From a bacterium (GTDB lineage: Bacteria; Elusimicrobiota; Elusimicrobia; Elusimicrobiales; UBA9959): DNA of 64,000 nucleotides. The notes beneath the pieces were generated by a model. The model searched no databases. It had not been told where the DNA came from and saw nothing but the letters and a program-made list of their open reading frames with translations. The stretch is taken from positions 1-64,000 of the forward strand of contig JAJZPF010000004.1 of assembly GCA_021811315.1 (NCBI GenBank). Direction: 5' to 3'. Made by a program: the position numbers and the translations under genes. This document shows, piece after piece, positions 49,208 through 58,008 of this stretch (the stretch's first letter is position 1; the number at the start of each line of letters is the position of its first letter).

Positions 49208-51379
49208 TCATTTACGCTTTGAGGCATGCGGGGGCACGTCCACCGGCAAAGAATTTACCGTTTCCATGTTCCTTACCTTGTCCATACTGAAAAAATAGAC
49301 CATATGCTTTCCAGGAGGCAGCTCTACCGGCTTAGTGTATATCCCGGCCGCCCTTGACCCGGCAGGGGTGGTATCTAAAGCGTAAAAGACGCTCTGAACC
49401 TTGGAACTCACGCCATTAGAGACAGGGTCCATGGCCGATAAAACCAATTCCGCCCCATTCAGCGCAGACGTAGTTACCGGCGGAGTGCCGTCCACGGACA
49501 GCCTCATCGATATGGGGAACTCATAATTCCCGGCTTTATCCTGGGCCAGATATGAAAGCGTATGCACGCCTTCCTTCATGGTGAACGGCTGCGTGTAAGT
49601 TGACAACTGCACGTCTCCTTGCGGAGCATCTTTGGATTGCAGAAAGTAGAATATACCGGCGAGCCCGGAGGTCAGTACATTTGGAACTTTTGCGTCTTCG
49701 GCCGTTAACACAACGAACGTCTTGGAAGAGATGTATTCTCCCTCCCGTGGACCGCTGAAGGCTATTTTAGAGGTAGGCGGTATGCCATCCGGATAAAATA
49801 AGGGCGGCTGGTTCTCCGCTTGGGTAGAACTGCCCATAACGGCGAAAAGCTGATATGTGCGGGGCACCATTGCGGTCAATAAATTCCCGTCTTTGTCGCG
49901 CGTAAGATAGGGAAGTTGGTATACGTCCCCGTTAAAACTTATCGTGTAAAGGGCCAGCGTGTTCTCATCTATCCCCAGGGCGGAGACCGTTTTATCCGAG
50001 TAGCGCATTTTCAGCGCACCCGAAGGCTCTAAGTTCTGGCCCTCCGGCCAGACCCGGTAGACATTGCCGACCGGAAGCCTGTTTTGATCCTTTAAGTTTT
50101 GGATAATCCTAAAGCCCTCCTTGCTTTTCAGGTCGAAGAGCGACAGTTTTGCTGTAACTCCGGATAAAAATTCAATTTCAGGTTTTTTTCCTTTGGCCCC
50201 GCCGAGAGGACCAGTTGCGTGTGCCGAATCGTACTGCGGGGCAGTGAGCATATACTTGCCCAGCCCCTTCAACTCCGCAGTGAGCTTATGCTTCCCGGCC
50301 AGGTTACTGACAGGCATTTCAGTATATATACCGTTCCGCGGGTCATCCACGCGGACAACTTTAAGCGCGGAGATCTGGCTTGGAGAAAGTTTTAAGGCGC
50401 CGTAGTCAATGGCCAGGCGTACACTGTCGAACTGCAAACCGTTCCAGCTACGCAGAATGAACGATGCCCCGATAGCATCAGTATACCCGTTGGGAGGGCG
50501 TGCTGTCGTCCAGGTAGTAGATATCTCCCCGGGTTTCCTTACGTTCTTGAATGCCAGGGACAGACCGTTGCCCAGCAGAAGGCTGTACGTGCCGGTTTCT
50601 GGCACGGTACGCCATGGGCGGCTTGTTCCCACCTCCAGCACTCTGTTGTTCGTGAGTGGAATAGACTCTCCGGGCTTCAGACGCCGCATCACCTTGCCGC
50701 CATCCAGCGTAAAACGCAATTGGCGATAGTTGCCCTTCTGATCCGAGAGCTGAAGTATGAATTGGGTCAATTCCTGGGAAGCCGGAACGCTCGTGTCAAA
50801 AGATGAGACGGCTTCCTTCCCATTTGGGGAGACCTCACCGAGCAGTTTCCCGTTTTGAATAAGCTCAAGTTCACGCAGACCTTCGCTGGCACGGCCTTTT
50901 ACGGCCAGGTGAACATCTATCGAGTTCGGTCTTTTTCCTTTAGACGCATAGGAACGCTCAAGGGCCAACTCCGGCTCTATTTCCGCGACCCATATACGGT
51001 TCTCGGACAATCCCCCTACGCTGTTGTATGAGCGGATATAGTACGGACCGGCTGGCAGGTCATATACGGCTAAGCCTGTGCTTTTTACCGGCGGAGTGAA
51101 CTGTTGTGCGTAAACCACTCCATACGGGCCGGTTATGGATATTGTGCTGACCCCCGCCATGTCCTCACTGAAAGAGAACGACCTTCTCCTGCCGGTGAGG
51201 AATATTTGCGGCGCCGCGGCGCCGCGGAAACCCTCGATCGGAGGGGCCAGATTCCCATTAACCGTGTCTTCCTGCGCCGAGTCGGCATACGGGCCGAACT
51301 TCACGTTCTTGTAATCGCCCGCCGCGCAATCGCGGCCGACCAGTGCCACAAACGCGGCCAGTAAGATCATTTGTCGCAT
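49208..51379 (-). CDS. Large secreted Ig-like surface protein
   Basis: 723 residues: signal peptide (to about GRDCAAG), several beta-sandwich segments (for example GPYGVVYAQQFTPPVKS and LELIQNGKLLGEVSPNGKE), and two OmpL47/chitobiase-type Ig-like repeats near the C-terminus (about 545-715: KTFVVLTAEDAKVP..., HTLSYLAQDKAGNYEF, VFYALDTTPAGSRA). Such domains scaffold surface or extracellular proteins. Codon use is somewhat lower in GC than core genes. No catalytic motif seen. Confidence 0.72.
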   Translation of the reverse strand: MRQMILLAAFVALVGRDCAAGDYKNVKFGPYADSAQEDTVNGNLAPPIEGFRGAAAPQIFLTGRRRSFSFSEDMAGVSTISITGPYGVVYAQQFTPPVKSTGLAVYDLPAGPYYIRSYNSVGGLSENRIWVAEIEPELALERSYASKGKRPNSIDVHLAVKGRASEGLRELELIQNGKLLGEVSPNGKEAVSSFDTSVPASQELTQFILQLSDQKGNYRQLRFTLDGGKVMRRLKPGESIPLTNNRVLEVGTSRPWRTVPETGTYSLLLGNGLSLAFKNVRKPGEISTTWTTARPPNGYTDAIGASFILRSWNGLQFDSVRLAIDYGALKLSPSQISALKVVRVDDPRNGIYTEMPVSNLAGKHKLTAELKGLGKYMLTAPQYDSAHATGPLGGAKGKKPEIEFLSGVTAKLSLFDLKSKEGFRIIQNLKDQNRLPVGNVYRVWPEGQNLEPSGALKMRYSDKTVSALGIDENTLALYTISFNGDVYQLPYLTRDKDGNLLTAMVPRTYQLFAVMGSSTQAENQPPLFYPDGIPPTSKIAFSGPREGEYISSKTFVVLTAEDAKVPNVLTSGLAGIFYFLQSKDAPQGDVQLSTYTQPFTMKEGVHTLSYLAQDKAGNYEFPISMRLSVDGTPPVTTSALNGAELVLSAMDPVSNGVSSKVQSVFYALDTTPAGSRAAGIYTKPVELPPGKHMVYFFSMDKVRNMETVNSLPVDVPPHASKRK

Positions 51380-51427
51380 AAAACTAAGTTCCCCTTAAGG
51401 ATTCCTCTTGGCAATAGCTACATCAGA

Positions 51428-51628
51428 TCACAGTGCAATTATTGCCATAACCGCCACTCCCCCTCCCCCACGTTCTTGCTTTGGAAAGGAATTGACCCAG
51501 GAATTTATTTCGGACTTTTTGGTGCTTTTACCGGTGGCGCCTTTGTAGGCGTCGTAAATTATGTCGCCGATGCCATTGCTCAGGACATCCTGCTGGAAGC
51601 GACCTTTGGTGGCGGTGTAGACTATCAC
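51428..51628 (-). pseudogene. Truncated DUF2075-type ATPase/helicase N-terminus
   Basis: The first about 50 residues (MIVYTATKGRFQQDVLSNGIGDI ... SEINSWVNSF) look like the conserved beginning of DUF2075 phage/plasmid-type AAA proteins, where a MIVYxATKxxFxxDV start is followed by an E..SW.NSL segment. The frame then diverges into unrelated sequence (KQERGGGGVAVMAIIAL) and stops, so only a remnant remains. The rest of 51380-51859 is AT-rich with no convincing gene. Confidence 0.55.
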
Positions 51629-51859
51629 TTAGAGTGACCTAGAGCTTTTCATGTTGTAAAGACCCGCGCTAACCCGTTTTGAAATTTTACCTCTTTAGGG
51701 CCTTTTTCGCTATAAAAAAAGCCGTTGACGGGATATTGGCGCTCTGGTATACTATTTATGAAGAGCGGTAAGACCATTGCAGGCCGTTCCTGGTGTTCCC
51801 TTCCATAGCGTGGGCCACAGCCAGGACAATATAACCTGTTTGGCACGCTCTTCATTTTT

Positions 51860-52504
51860 TTAAGGCAAATACAATTTCTCCAAACTCAACCTCGCCTTGA
51901 AAACGTCGTACCACTCACAGTCTCCTTTTTCATATTTCCTCGAGATCCCCCAGGCGAAAATATCAGTAGCCTGAAGTATCGGATTTTGATCTGACAGAAC
52001 ATGGTAAATTTCCAGCGGGACAAGAGGATCCAGAAGGGCCTTTATTTGGCTCAGAATGTAGTTGTTAAATCTCTGAATTTCAGGACGCGCCTTGCTCCGG
52101 TCAACCGTTATTATCACCCTTACGGCAGCCTCTTTAAAATCTACACCCTCCAGCGTTAGCCTGGCAACATAGTTATAAATACGTTCTTTATCCTGAGTTA
52201 ATTGTGCATAAACGCGTTTTTTATTGAGTGTTACGGCATACAACTTAAAATTCACCTTGGAAACTTTTTTGTAAAAATATTTTTTAATTGCGATGGACGT
52301 CCTGCTTCCTTTAAGTTCGGATATGTCAGTATTTGAATTGTGGAGCAGCTTCTGACGGATAACCGCTTTTACACTATTCGCAAGGGCGCGGTCATTTTCC
52401 CGGCCCTTCACAGCCAGTACGCATATGGTGAAGAACGCGCTTGGTTTCTTGTTCACGAAATCGAATCCCAGGTCCCCGCTTTCGTCCAGATAGAGATAAA
52501 GCAT
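51860..52504 (-). CDS. DUF3800 protein
   Basis: 214 residues. It starts MLYLYLDESGDLGF, the hallmark of DUF3800 with its first acidic residue, and later shows VRVIITVDRSKARPEI and LQATDIFAWGISRKYEKG. The family has an RNase H-like fold of unknown function and often appears on mobile or defence islands. Base composition is AT-rich relative to the window, suggesting transfer. It is driven by promoter repeat copy 3, with AAAGGGGG as ribosome-binding site. Confidence 0.85.
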   Translation of the reverse strand: MLYLYLDESGDLGFDFVNKKPSAFFTICVLAVKGRENDRALANSVKAVIRQKLLHNSNTDISELKGSRTSIAIKKYFYKKVSKVNFKLYAVTLNKKRVYAQLTQDKERIYNYVARLTLEGVDFKEAAVRVIITVDRSKARPEIQRFNNYILSQIKALLDPLVPLEIYHVLSDQNPILQATDIFAWGISRKYEKGDCEWYDVFKARLSLEKLYLP

Positions 52505-52525
52505 ATTCCCCCTTTACCCGTGTTA

Positions 52526-52563
52526 ATAGCATAGCAGGGGAACCCGACAAGGGAGTGTCGCGG
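52526..52563 (-). promoter_or_regulatory. Dispersed promoter/operator repeat, copy 3 (DUF3800 gene)
   Basis: Minus-strand order as in copies 1 and 2: dyad (CGACA...TGTCG, outer base changed), TTCCCCTGC, TATGCTATTAA, then AAAGGGGG eight bases ahead of the DUF3800 ATG. TTGTCG and TATTAA are 16 bp apart with TGC before the latter. Confidence 0.65.
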
Positions 52564-52582
52564 AGAAAAAAGTTTTTTCGGG

Positions 52583-53863
52583 CTAGAACGAGACGCCGGC
52601 GGTGAGCTGCAGGAACAGTTTGGCGCCGGAGAAGGTGTATTCGCCGTTGGCGGGGCCGAGGGGCGCCAGCGCCAGGAAGCCGGCGGTGAAGTCGTTGAGG
52701 TTCTTGTAGTTCACGCCGGCTGAAAGCGCGCCCGTAGCGTCGTTAAAGTTGTGGATATAGTTCATGTTCAGCGTCAGGTCGGTTATTATGAACCGGCTGA
52801 CGCTGGCGAAGACGGCGCCGTAATAGCGGGCAAGGTAGTTGGGCGTGTAGAGGCCGTTGCCGAGCAGGAACAGGCCTTTGGTTCCGGCGGGCAGCACGGA
52901 GGCCAGCGGGCCCGAGAAGAGGTAGAGCGTTTTGTCCCTGAACGGGCTTTGGACATAGCCGTCCTGGTTGTAGAAGAACTCCGTGGTCACGGTAAGCCTG
53001 TCGTTGAAGTTGCCCAGCCGGAAACCCTTGCTGAAGTCCACGGCGGCCTTGGAGACCCATTCCTGGTCCTTGCGGAAGGTCTCCAGCGTCCCGTTATTAT
53101 CGCGGAGGAACCGGTCGTTGTCGCGGCGCGCCACGCTGAATTCGCCGGCGATGTCCACGTCGCCCAGGCGGCTGGAGAGGTCGTAGCCGAAGACGGGGCG
53201 GCGGTTGCGCTTGGCCCAGCCGGAGAAAGCCATCTCGGTGCGGCCGGCGAGCAGTTCGAATTTAAGCGCGCCGCCCAGGTCCCGGTCGGTCGCCGCGTTG
53301 CCGGTGTCCAGGAAACCGTAGATATTATATTTGGTGCCGAAAGGCACATGGAATTTCACGCCGTAGGCGCCCTCGCGCGTGCCTACCTTGGGTACAAAAG
53401 GGATTTTTTCGATGTTCACCAGGTCGGTGGGATTCCACAGGTAGCACCGGCCCCACTGCAGCACCTGCTTGCCGGTGCGGAAATAGACTTTGTCGCCGAT
53501 GTTGAAATCCAGGAAGATCTCGCGCAGGGTGGCGGTGGTCTGACGCACTTTTGGATAATAGCTGGTTTCCAGGTTGGCGAAGGCCTTTACGCCGTTCTTC
53601 AGGCGCGCGTCCAGCAGGAAGCTGCCAAGCACGTAGGTGTTCAACGGGTCCGCCGTAGAGGAGCTATAGACCACGTCCTCCATGACGCTCACCACGTTCC
53701 CGGAAAAGCCGACGGTCTTTTTCTCTTCCGCCTTGCCGGGCGCGGCTGCCGCCTGCGTGACCACTTCGGAGCTGGAGAACATCTCGAGCTCGGAAGCGGC
53801 GTCTTCGGCGGAAGCGAAAGCGGGGCACAGAGCCAGCGCGGTGCAAAGCAAGACTTTTTTCAT
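52583..53863 (-). CDS. Outer-membrane beta-barrel of the export operon
   Basis: 426 residues: signal peptide (to about FASAED), a short linker rich in Ala/Glu, then a long run of amphipathic strands (for example RTGKQVLQWGRCYLWNPTDL) ending in TAGVSF, the C-terminal aromatic used for barrel assembly. It resembles DUF1302/alginate-export type porins. It is the last gene of an operon with LolA-like, two FtsX permeases and LolD-like ATPase, so it may be the outer-membrane component or a cargo. Confidence 0.78.
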   Translation of the reverse strand: MKKVLLCTALALCPAFASAEDAASELEMFSSSEVVTQAAAAPGKAEEKKTVGFSGNVVSVMEDVVYSSSTADPLNTYVLGSFLLDARLKNGVKAFANLETSYYPKVRQTTATLREIFLDFNIGDKVYFRTGKQVLQWGRCYLWNPTDLVNIEKIPFVPKVGTREGAYGVKFHVPFGTKYNIYGFLDTGNAATDRDLGGALKFELLAGRTEMAFSGWAKRNRRPVFGYDLSSRLGDVDIAGEFSVARRDNDRFLRDNNGTLETFRKDQEWVSKAAVDFSKGFRLGNFNDRLTVTTEFFYNQDGYVQSPFRDKTLYLFSGPLASVLPAGTKGLFLLGNGLYTPNYLARYYGAVFASVSRFIITDLTLNMNYIHNFNDATGALSAGVNYKNLNDFTAGFLALAPLGPANGEYTFSGAKLFLQLTAGVSF

Positions 53864-53886
53864 AAATAAACGGCCGGTATATATCC

Positions 53887-53923
53887 CTGATTCCCGACTC
53901 TTGACTCATGACTCTCGATTCTT
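53887..53923. repeat. Degenerate GATTCCCGACTC-type intergenic repeats
   Basis: Short units such as TGATTCCCGACTC, TTGACTCATGACTC and TCGATTC follow each other between the LolA-like and barrel genes. A second such tract lies at 56468-56504 between the two permease genes of the same operon. Confidence 0.6.
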
Positions 53924-53928
53924 AACTG

Positions 53929-54696
53929 TTACTTGCTCAGGTTCTCCAGGTACGCTTTGGTGAATATTTTATCGTCCAGCTTGCCCGGAACGAGGTTCGC
54001 TATCTCCACCACGGTCTTATTGCCTTTCTCGAACTCGTCGATGAACAGCTGCTTCACCGGGACGAACCGCCCCTCTATCTCGGTGAACTTCAGGAAATAA
54101 GCGGTCTGCATCAGCGTGCCGGATAAGGAATAAGATTCCTGCTTCAGCAGGAGGTTATTGTCGCGGCGGGTCCAGAAGATCTGCTTCGGGTAGTCCACAT
54201 CGTTGACCTTGGCCTTCACCTCGAATTTATTGACCTCCACCTTGCCAAGCAGCTCCCGGGAGAACTTCTCCGTGCCGGAAGAATCCACGACCGGCCCGTA
54301 AAGCTCGTCCAGCTTCCTGGACTCGAAATCGTCGCTGTGCGCGTCGGAGCCGCCGATGCTCTCGTCGCGGTTCACGTGCTGGAAAGTCCGGGTATTCTTG
54401 CGGTACATCCAGAAATTGTCCCCTACGCGCAGGTAGCCGTTGCCCTTTTCGTTCTCCGGGGCGTTCATCGCTATCAGGAAAGCGTCGTCGGAGTCCCGGC
54501 GGAAATAGGCCATGTCTATTATCTTGGTGCCCTGCCCGGCCCGCTGCTGGGTCAGCGTCACGTCCGCGCGGACGTCCTTTTTCATCTTGTAGTTCGCGTC
54601 TATGGCTTTCAGTATCGGGACCACCCGGCTTTCCGCGCGGAGGCCGGCGGACAGCGGGAACAGGGTCAGGAAGGAGAATAAAAGGAGCTTTATCAT
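53929..54696 (-). CDS. LolA-like outer-membrane lipoprotein-sorting protein
   Basis: 255 residues: signal peptide (to about LRAES), then a LolA/LolB-type half-barrel: DVRADVTLTQQ, DMAYFRRDSDDAFL, MYRKNTRTFQHVNRDES, and KQLFIDEFEKGNKTVVEI. Matches the subfamily found beside FtsX-type ABC transporters, where it carries lipid or lipoprotein cargo across the periplasm. It lies 12 bp after the permease gene. Confidence 0.85.
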   Translation of the reverse strand: MIKLLLFSFLTLFPLSAGLRAESRVVPILKAIDANYKMKKDVRADVTLTQQRAGQGTKIIDMAYFRRDSDDAFLIAMNAPENEKGNGYLRVGDNFWMYRKNTRTFQHVNRDESIGGSDAHSDDFESRKLDELYGPVVDSSGTEKFSRELLGKVEVNKFEVKAKVNDVDYPKQIFWTRRDNNLLLKQESYSLSGTLMQTAYFLKFTEIEGRFVPVKQLFIDEFEKGNKTVVEIANLVPGKLDDKIFTKAYLENLSK

Positions 54697-54707
54697 GATG
54701 CTTTCCT

Positions 54708-56462
54708 CTAGGTGAAATGCCCCAGCGCCTGGGCCGGAGAGAGGTTCGCGGCCCGCCGCGCGGGGAACCAGGCCGTGACCACCGCTATGGCCATTATCAG
54801 GAGCATGCTGCCGGCTATGCCGGCGAAAGTGGGAAGGAAATATAAATGCCCGTTCACGAGGAGCATCCCGAGCGGGTTATCCACAGGGTGGAAAGTGATA
54901 AGAGAAAGCAGCCGCATTGCGATGAAGCCCATCAGCAGCCCCGTAACGGAGGAAAAGAGGGTCAGGAAGAAGGTCTCGAGCAGGAACATATCGCGCACGT
55001 CCCGGCGCTGCATGCCTATCGCGCGCACGGTGCCTATCTCGCGGGTGCGCTCCTTGATGGTCATGCGCAGCGTGTTCACCACGCCGAGCAGGATGATGAA
55101 GAACAGGATCAGCACCGCCGAGATCGTGATGACGTTCAGCACGGATTCCAGCTTGAGGATATCGCTGGCCGTCTCGTACATGGTGGAGACGTCGATGGTG
55201 GTTCCCTTCCACTTGTTCCTGGCTATCTCCTGATATTTTTTCCTGTAATCGTCCGTGTTATAGGTGCGCTTCAGGAGAACCCACTCGGGCGCCGCAAGGG
55301 CGCTCCACGTCGAGTCGGCCGCGTAGGCTTTCGCCCCCGGGCCGGGGCCAGCCGGCAGATCGTCGTAATAGAGGTCGTAAAAACCCGAGTCGTTCAGCAG
55401 CACGATGTCCTGGCCGGGATAATCGCCGGAACCGCAGACGGCGCTTATCTGCAGGGAAGCCTCCCTGGGGGTTTTCTCGAACTTGCGGTCGTAGCGGACG
55501 GTGATCTTGTCGCCCGCGCTCACGCCCAGCGCGCGGGCGAGAGGGACCGGGATGATGACCCCGTCCTTCCTGAAAGCTTTCTCGAAGCTGCCCGAAGAGA
55601 GCTTGAGAAGGCCGGAGATCTTCTTTTCGGACTCTTCGTCGCTCTTGAAGCCGAGCAGCACCACGGGCTTGCGCCCGGCGCGTCCGGCGGCGGAGGCGTA
55701 GATGGCCGCGATTCCGGGCTTAAGCCGGGCGTGGATGCGGTCCGCCAGCGCGGCGGCGTTCTTCTGCGGGTCCTTTATCTTCAGGCTCAGGCTGGCGGTC
55801 TCGTAAGGCCGGTAGCCGAGCAGCTCTTTTTCGCGCGGGAGCTCCAGGAAGACCACCGGCTGCATGAAGATATTGTCGTTCTTCATGATCCCGACTATCG
55901 TGAGCCTGGCGGCCTGGTCCTGGCCGAACATATTGCGGAACCGGACCCGTACGATATCGTTCATCTTCACGTTAAGATAATGGGCTTTCTCGGCCGAGAT
56001 CACCACCGGGTTCTCTATCGCCGCGCTCTCCACGTCCTTCCACTTGCCCTCCACCAGCCGGAAGGATTCCTCCACTTCCCGCAGGGCTTTCTTGCCTATG
56101 GTTTTCTTCGTGTCCGCGCCCACGAGTATTATATTGTCCGACCTGCCGTTCCCGATGGCGCGGGCGAACATGCCTATGGCCTCGTTAGCTTCCTCTATCT
56201 CCGGCTCGCCCTTAACGGCCTCGAAAGCGCGCGCCCTGTCGCGGAAGATCTCGCGCATCACGCCCCCCCGCTCGTTGAAGCGGATGGCCACGTGCCCGGT
56301 GACGTAGCGCATTATCTTGTTGAAAAGGATGTCGGAGATCCCGTGGGAGAAGGAGTTTGCCACGATAAGGATGCAGACGCCTATAGCCATGGCGGAACCA
56401 AGCATGATATTCCGGCGCTTCTGGCGCAGCAAATTCCGCAGAGATAATCTTATCAGCAGCAT
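54708..56462 (-). CDS. FtsX/MacB-type ABC transporter permease (1)
   Basis: 584 residues: one N-terminal transmembrane helix, a large periplasmic domain (about 45-420), and three C-terminal helices (about 450-575) with RTREIGTVRAIGMQRRDVRDMFLLE, the FtsX-domain coupling region. As in LolC/LolE it would move lipid-linked cargo from the inner membrane to the LolA-like protein. Pairs with the permease at 56503. Confidence 0.9.
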   Translation of the reverse strand: MLLIRLSLRNLLRQKRRNIMLGSAMAIGVCILIVANSFSHGISDILFNKIMRYVTGHVAIRFNERGGVMREIFRDRARAFEAVKGEPEIEEANEAIGMFARAIGNGRSDNIILVGADTKKTIGKKALREVEESFRLVEGKWKDVESAAIENPVVISAEKAHYLNVKMNDIVRVRFRNMFGQDQAARLTIVGIMKNDNIFMQPVVFLELPREKELLGYRPYETASLSLKIKDPQKNAAALADRIHARLKPGIAAIYASAAGRAGRKPVVLLGFKSDEESEKKISGLLKLSSGSFEKAFRKDGVIIPVPLARALGVSAGDKITVRYDRKFEKTPREASLQISAVCGSGDYPGQDIVLLNDSGFYDLYYDDLPAGPGPGAKAYAADSTWSALAAPEWVLLKRTYNTDDYRKKYQEIARNKWKGTTIDVSTMYETASDILKLESVLNVITISAVLILFFIILLGVVNTLRMTIKERTREIGTVRAIGMQRRDVRDMFLLETFFLTLFSSVTGLLMGFIAMRLLSLITFHPVDNPLGMLLVNGHLYFLPTFAGIAGSMLLIMAIAVVTAWFPARRAANLSPAQALGHFT

Positions 56463-56467
56463 ATTCC

Positions 56468-56504
56468 TTCTTGATTCCCGATCCTTGATTCCCGACTTTC
56501 GATC
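56468..56504. repeat. Second degenerate GATTCCCGA repeat tract
   Basis: Units TTGATTCCCGATCC, TTGATTCCCGACTT and TCGATCAG fill the gap between the two permease genes. Same unit as at 53887-53923. Confidence 0.6.
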
Positions 56505-58008
56505 AGTCCCTCGAGATCGCGTCCAGCGGGGTTATGTGCACGGCCACCTTCATAGGGTACAGCGCGGCTACTACCGTTACGAACAGGAGCTGCAAAGCGG
56601 TCAGCCCCACGTCCGAAAGGCTGAGCAGCGGGTTGAAAAAATTCCCGCCGTAAAGGAGCTGCAGCATGTCGTTCTTGGTGGCGATCTGCAGGAGCGGGAT
56701 AATGCGCACGGCCACTATCCCGGCCAGTATGCCCGCGCCGCCGAAAACGGAGGAGAGGACGGCGGTCTCGCCCAGGAACATCCCGGCGATGAAAGTCTTG
56801 TGCGCGCCGATGGCCCGCATCATGCCTATCTCGGAAGAGCGCTCAAGGGCCGACATCGTGAGCGTGTTCACGATTATTATCACGGCCACACAGAAGAGCA
56901 GCATGACGAAGACGAAGAGCGCGCTCTTTATTATCAGGGCCATGCCGCCCATCGGGCCGGACGCTTTGTTCCAGGTCACGGCCCGCACCCCTGTTCCGGC
57001 CAGGGCCTTGTTCAATTTTTTCAGCGAGCGGCCGTAGTCCTCGCCTTCGTTCAGCTTTATAAAGACGGCATTATAAACCCCGTCCTCGGACAGCTTCGGC
57101 TCGTTCAAGGCTACGACCTTTATCTTCGGGGCTTTCTTAACGTCGGACACTATCATCCCCTCGCCGAACAGCGAATCCAGGTCCCCGCCTTCAAGCCCAA
57201 GCAGCTTCTTTTCCTCTTTGGGCACCTGCGCCGCCATGTCCGCGGCGGTGAAGTAGCCCAGGCATTCGCGGTAGGATTCGATGTCCACCAGGCAGAAATG
57301 GCCGAAGATCTGGTTCAGCGCCCCGTACCTGATTATGCCCTTCACCGGGAAACGGATGTCGGTGGTAGTATTTATCCCGCTGGTCATCCCCATCATCACC
57401 ACGTTCGTGCTTATATTAAGGGTGCCCAAATTGGCCAAAGCCTCTTTCTTCAGGTTCTCTCTTACGACCCGCCCGCCTTCCGGCAGGAACCAGATATTGT
57501 AGAAGTCGTAAAACTCGTCGCGGGCGAAAGTGGGGATCAGCAGGGTGCGCTCGCCCGGGGCGGGATAGGAGCCCTCTATCACGGTAAAGCTGTCCGGGAA
57601 CATTTTCCTGTATTCGGCGAAATCAACGCCGAGCAAATAGGCGTAGCCGGGCGCGCTGGTGCTCTCGTCCAGGACCATCGCCAGGTTCTTGCCGACGGGA
57701 AGGAAGCGCTTCACATAGGGCTGGGCGGCCAGGACTTCTTTTATCTGTTTGTAAGTGGTCACGGGCTCGATGCTGGAACCCATCATGTTAAGCAGGATAT
57801 TGTCGCTCTTCTGCGCCTCGCTGATCAGGACCAGGTCGCCCATGAAACCGTTCACTATATTCTTCTCTATGCCGGCGGCCATGCCGGAGATAACGCCGTT
57901 GCCGACCGTCATCAGGAAGGCGCCCGTAAAGAGGATCACCCCTATCACGAGGCTTTTTCCCTTGTGGCGCAGGATATTGCGCCAGGCGATGGTGAAGATC
58001 AGCTTCAT
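56503..58008 (-). CDS. FtsX/MacB-type ABC transporter permease (2)
   Basis: 501 residues: N-terminal helix (about 18-38), periplasmic domain (about 45-340), and three C-terminal helices with LERSSEIGMMRAIGAHKTFIAGMFLGE. Distant from permease 1 in sequence but with the same layout, so a heterodimer like LolC/LolE is likely. Its start overlaps the stop of the ATPase gene by 4 bases. Confidence 0.9.
   Translation of the reverse strand: MKLIFTIAWRNILRHKGKSLVIGVILFTGAFLMTVGNGVISGMAAGIEKNIVNGFMGDLVLISEAQKSDNILLNMMGSSIEPVTTYKQIKEVLAAQPYVKRFLPVGKNLAMVLDESTSAPGYAYLLGVDFAEYRKMFPDSFTVIEGSYPAPGERTLLIPTFARDEFYDFYNIWFLPEGGRVVRENLKKEALANLGTLNISTNVVMMGMTSGINTTTDIRFPVKGIIRYGALNQIFGHFCLVDIESYRECLGYFTAADMAAQVPKEEKKLLGLEGGDLDSLFGEGMIVSDVKKAPKIKVVALNEPKLSEDGVYNAVFIKLNEGEDYGRSLKKLNKALAGTGVRAVTWNKASGPMGGMALIIKSALFVFVMLLFCVAVIIIVNTLTMSALERSSEIGMMRAIGAHKTFIAGMFLGETAVLSSVFGGAGILAGIVAVRIIPLLQIATKNDMLQLLYGGNFFNPLLSLSDVGLTALQLLFVTVVAALYPMKVAVHITPLDAISRD

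Noticed and set aside
51649-51855. 68-codon minus-strand frame with CPGCG
   Set aside because: Short, no ribosome-binding site, no family; the paired Cys are not part of a complete zinc motif.
54846-56447. 533-codon frame antisense to permease 1
   Set aside because: Shadow; low-complexity His/Gly/Arg-rich translation.
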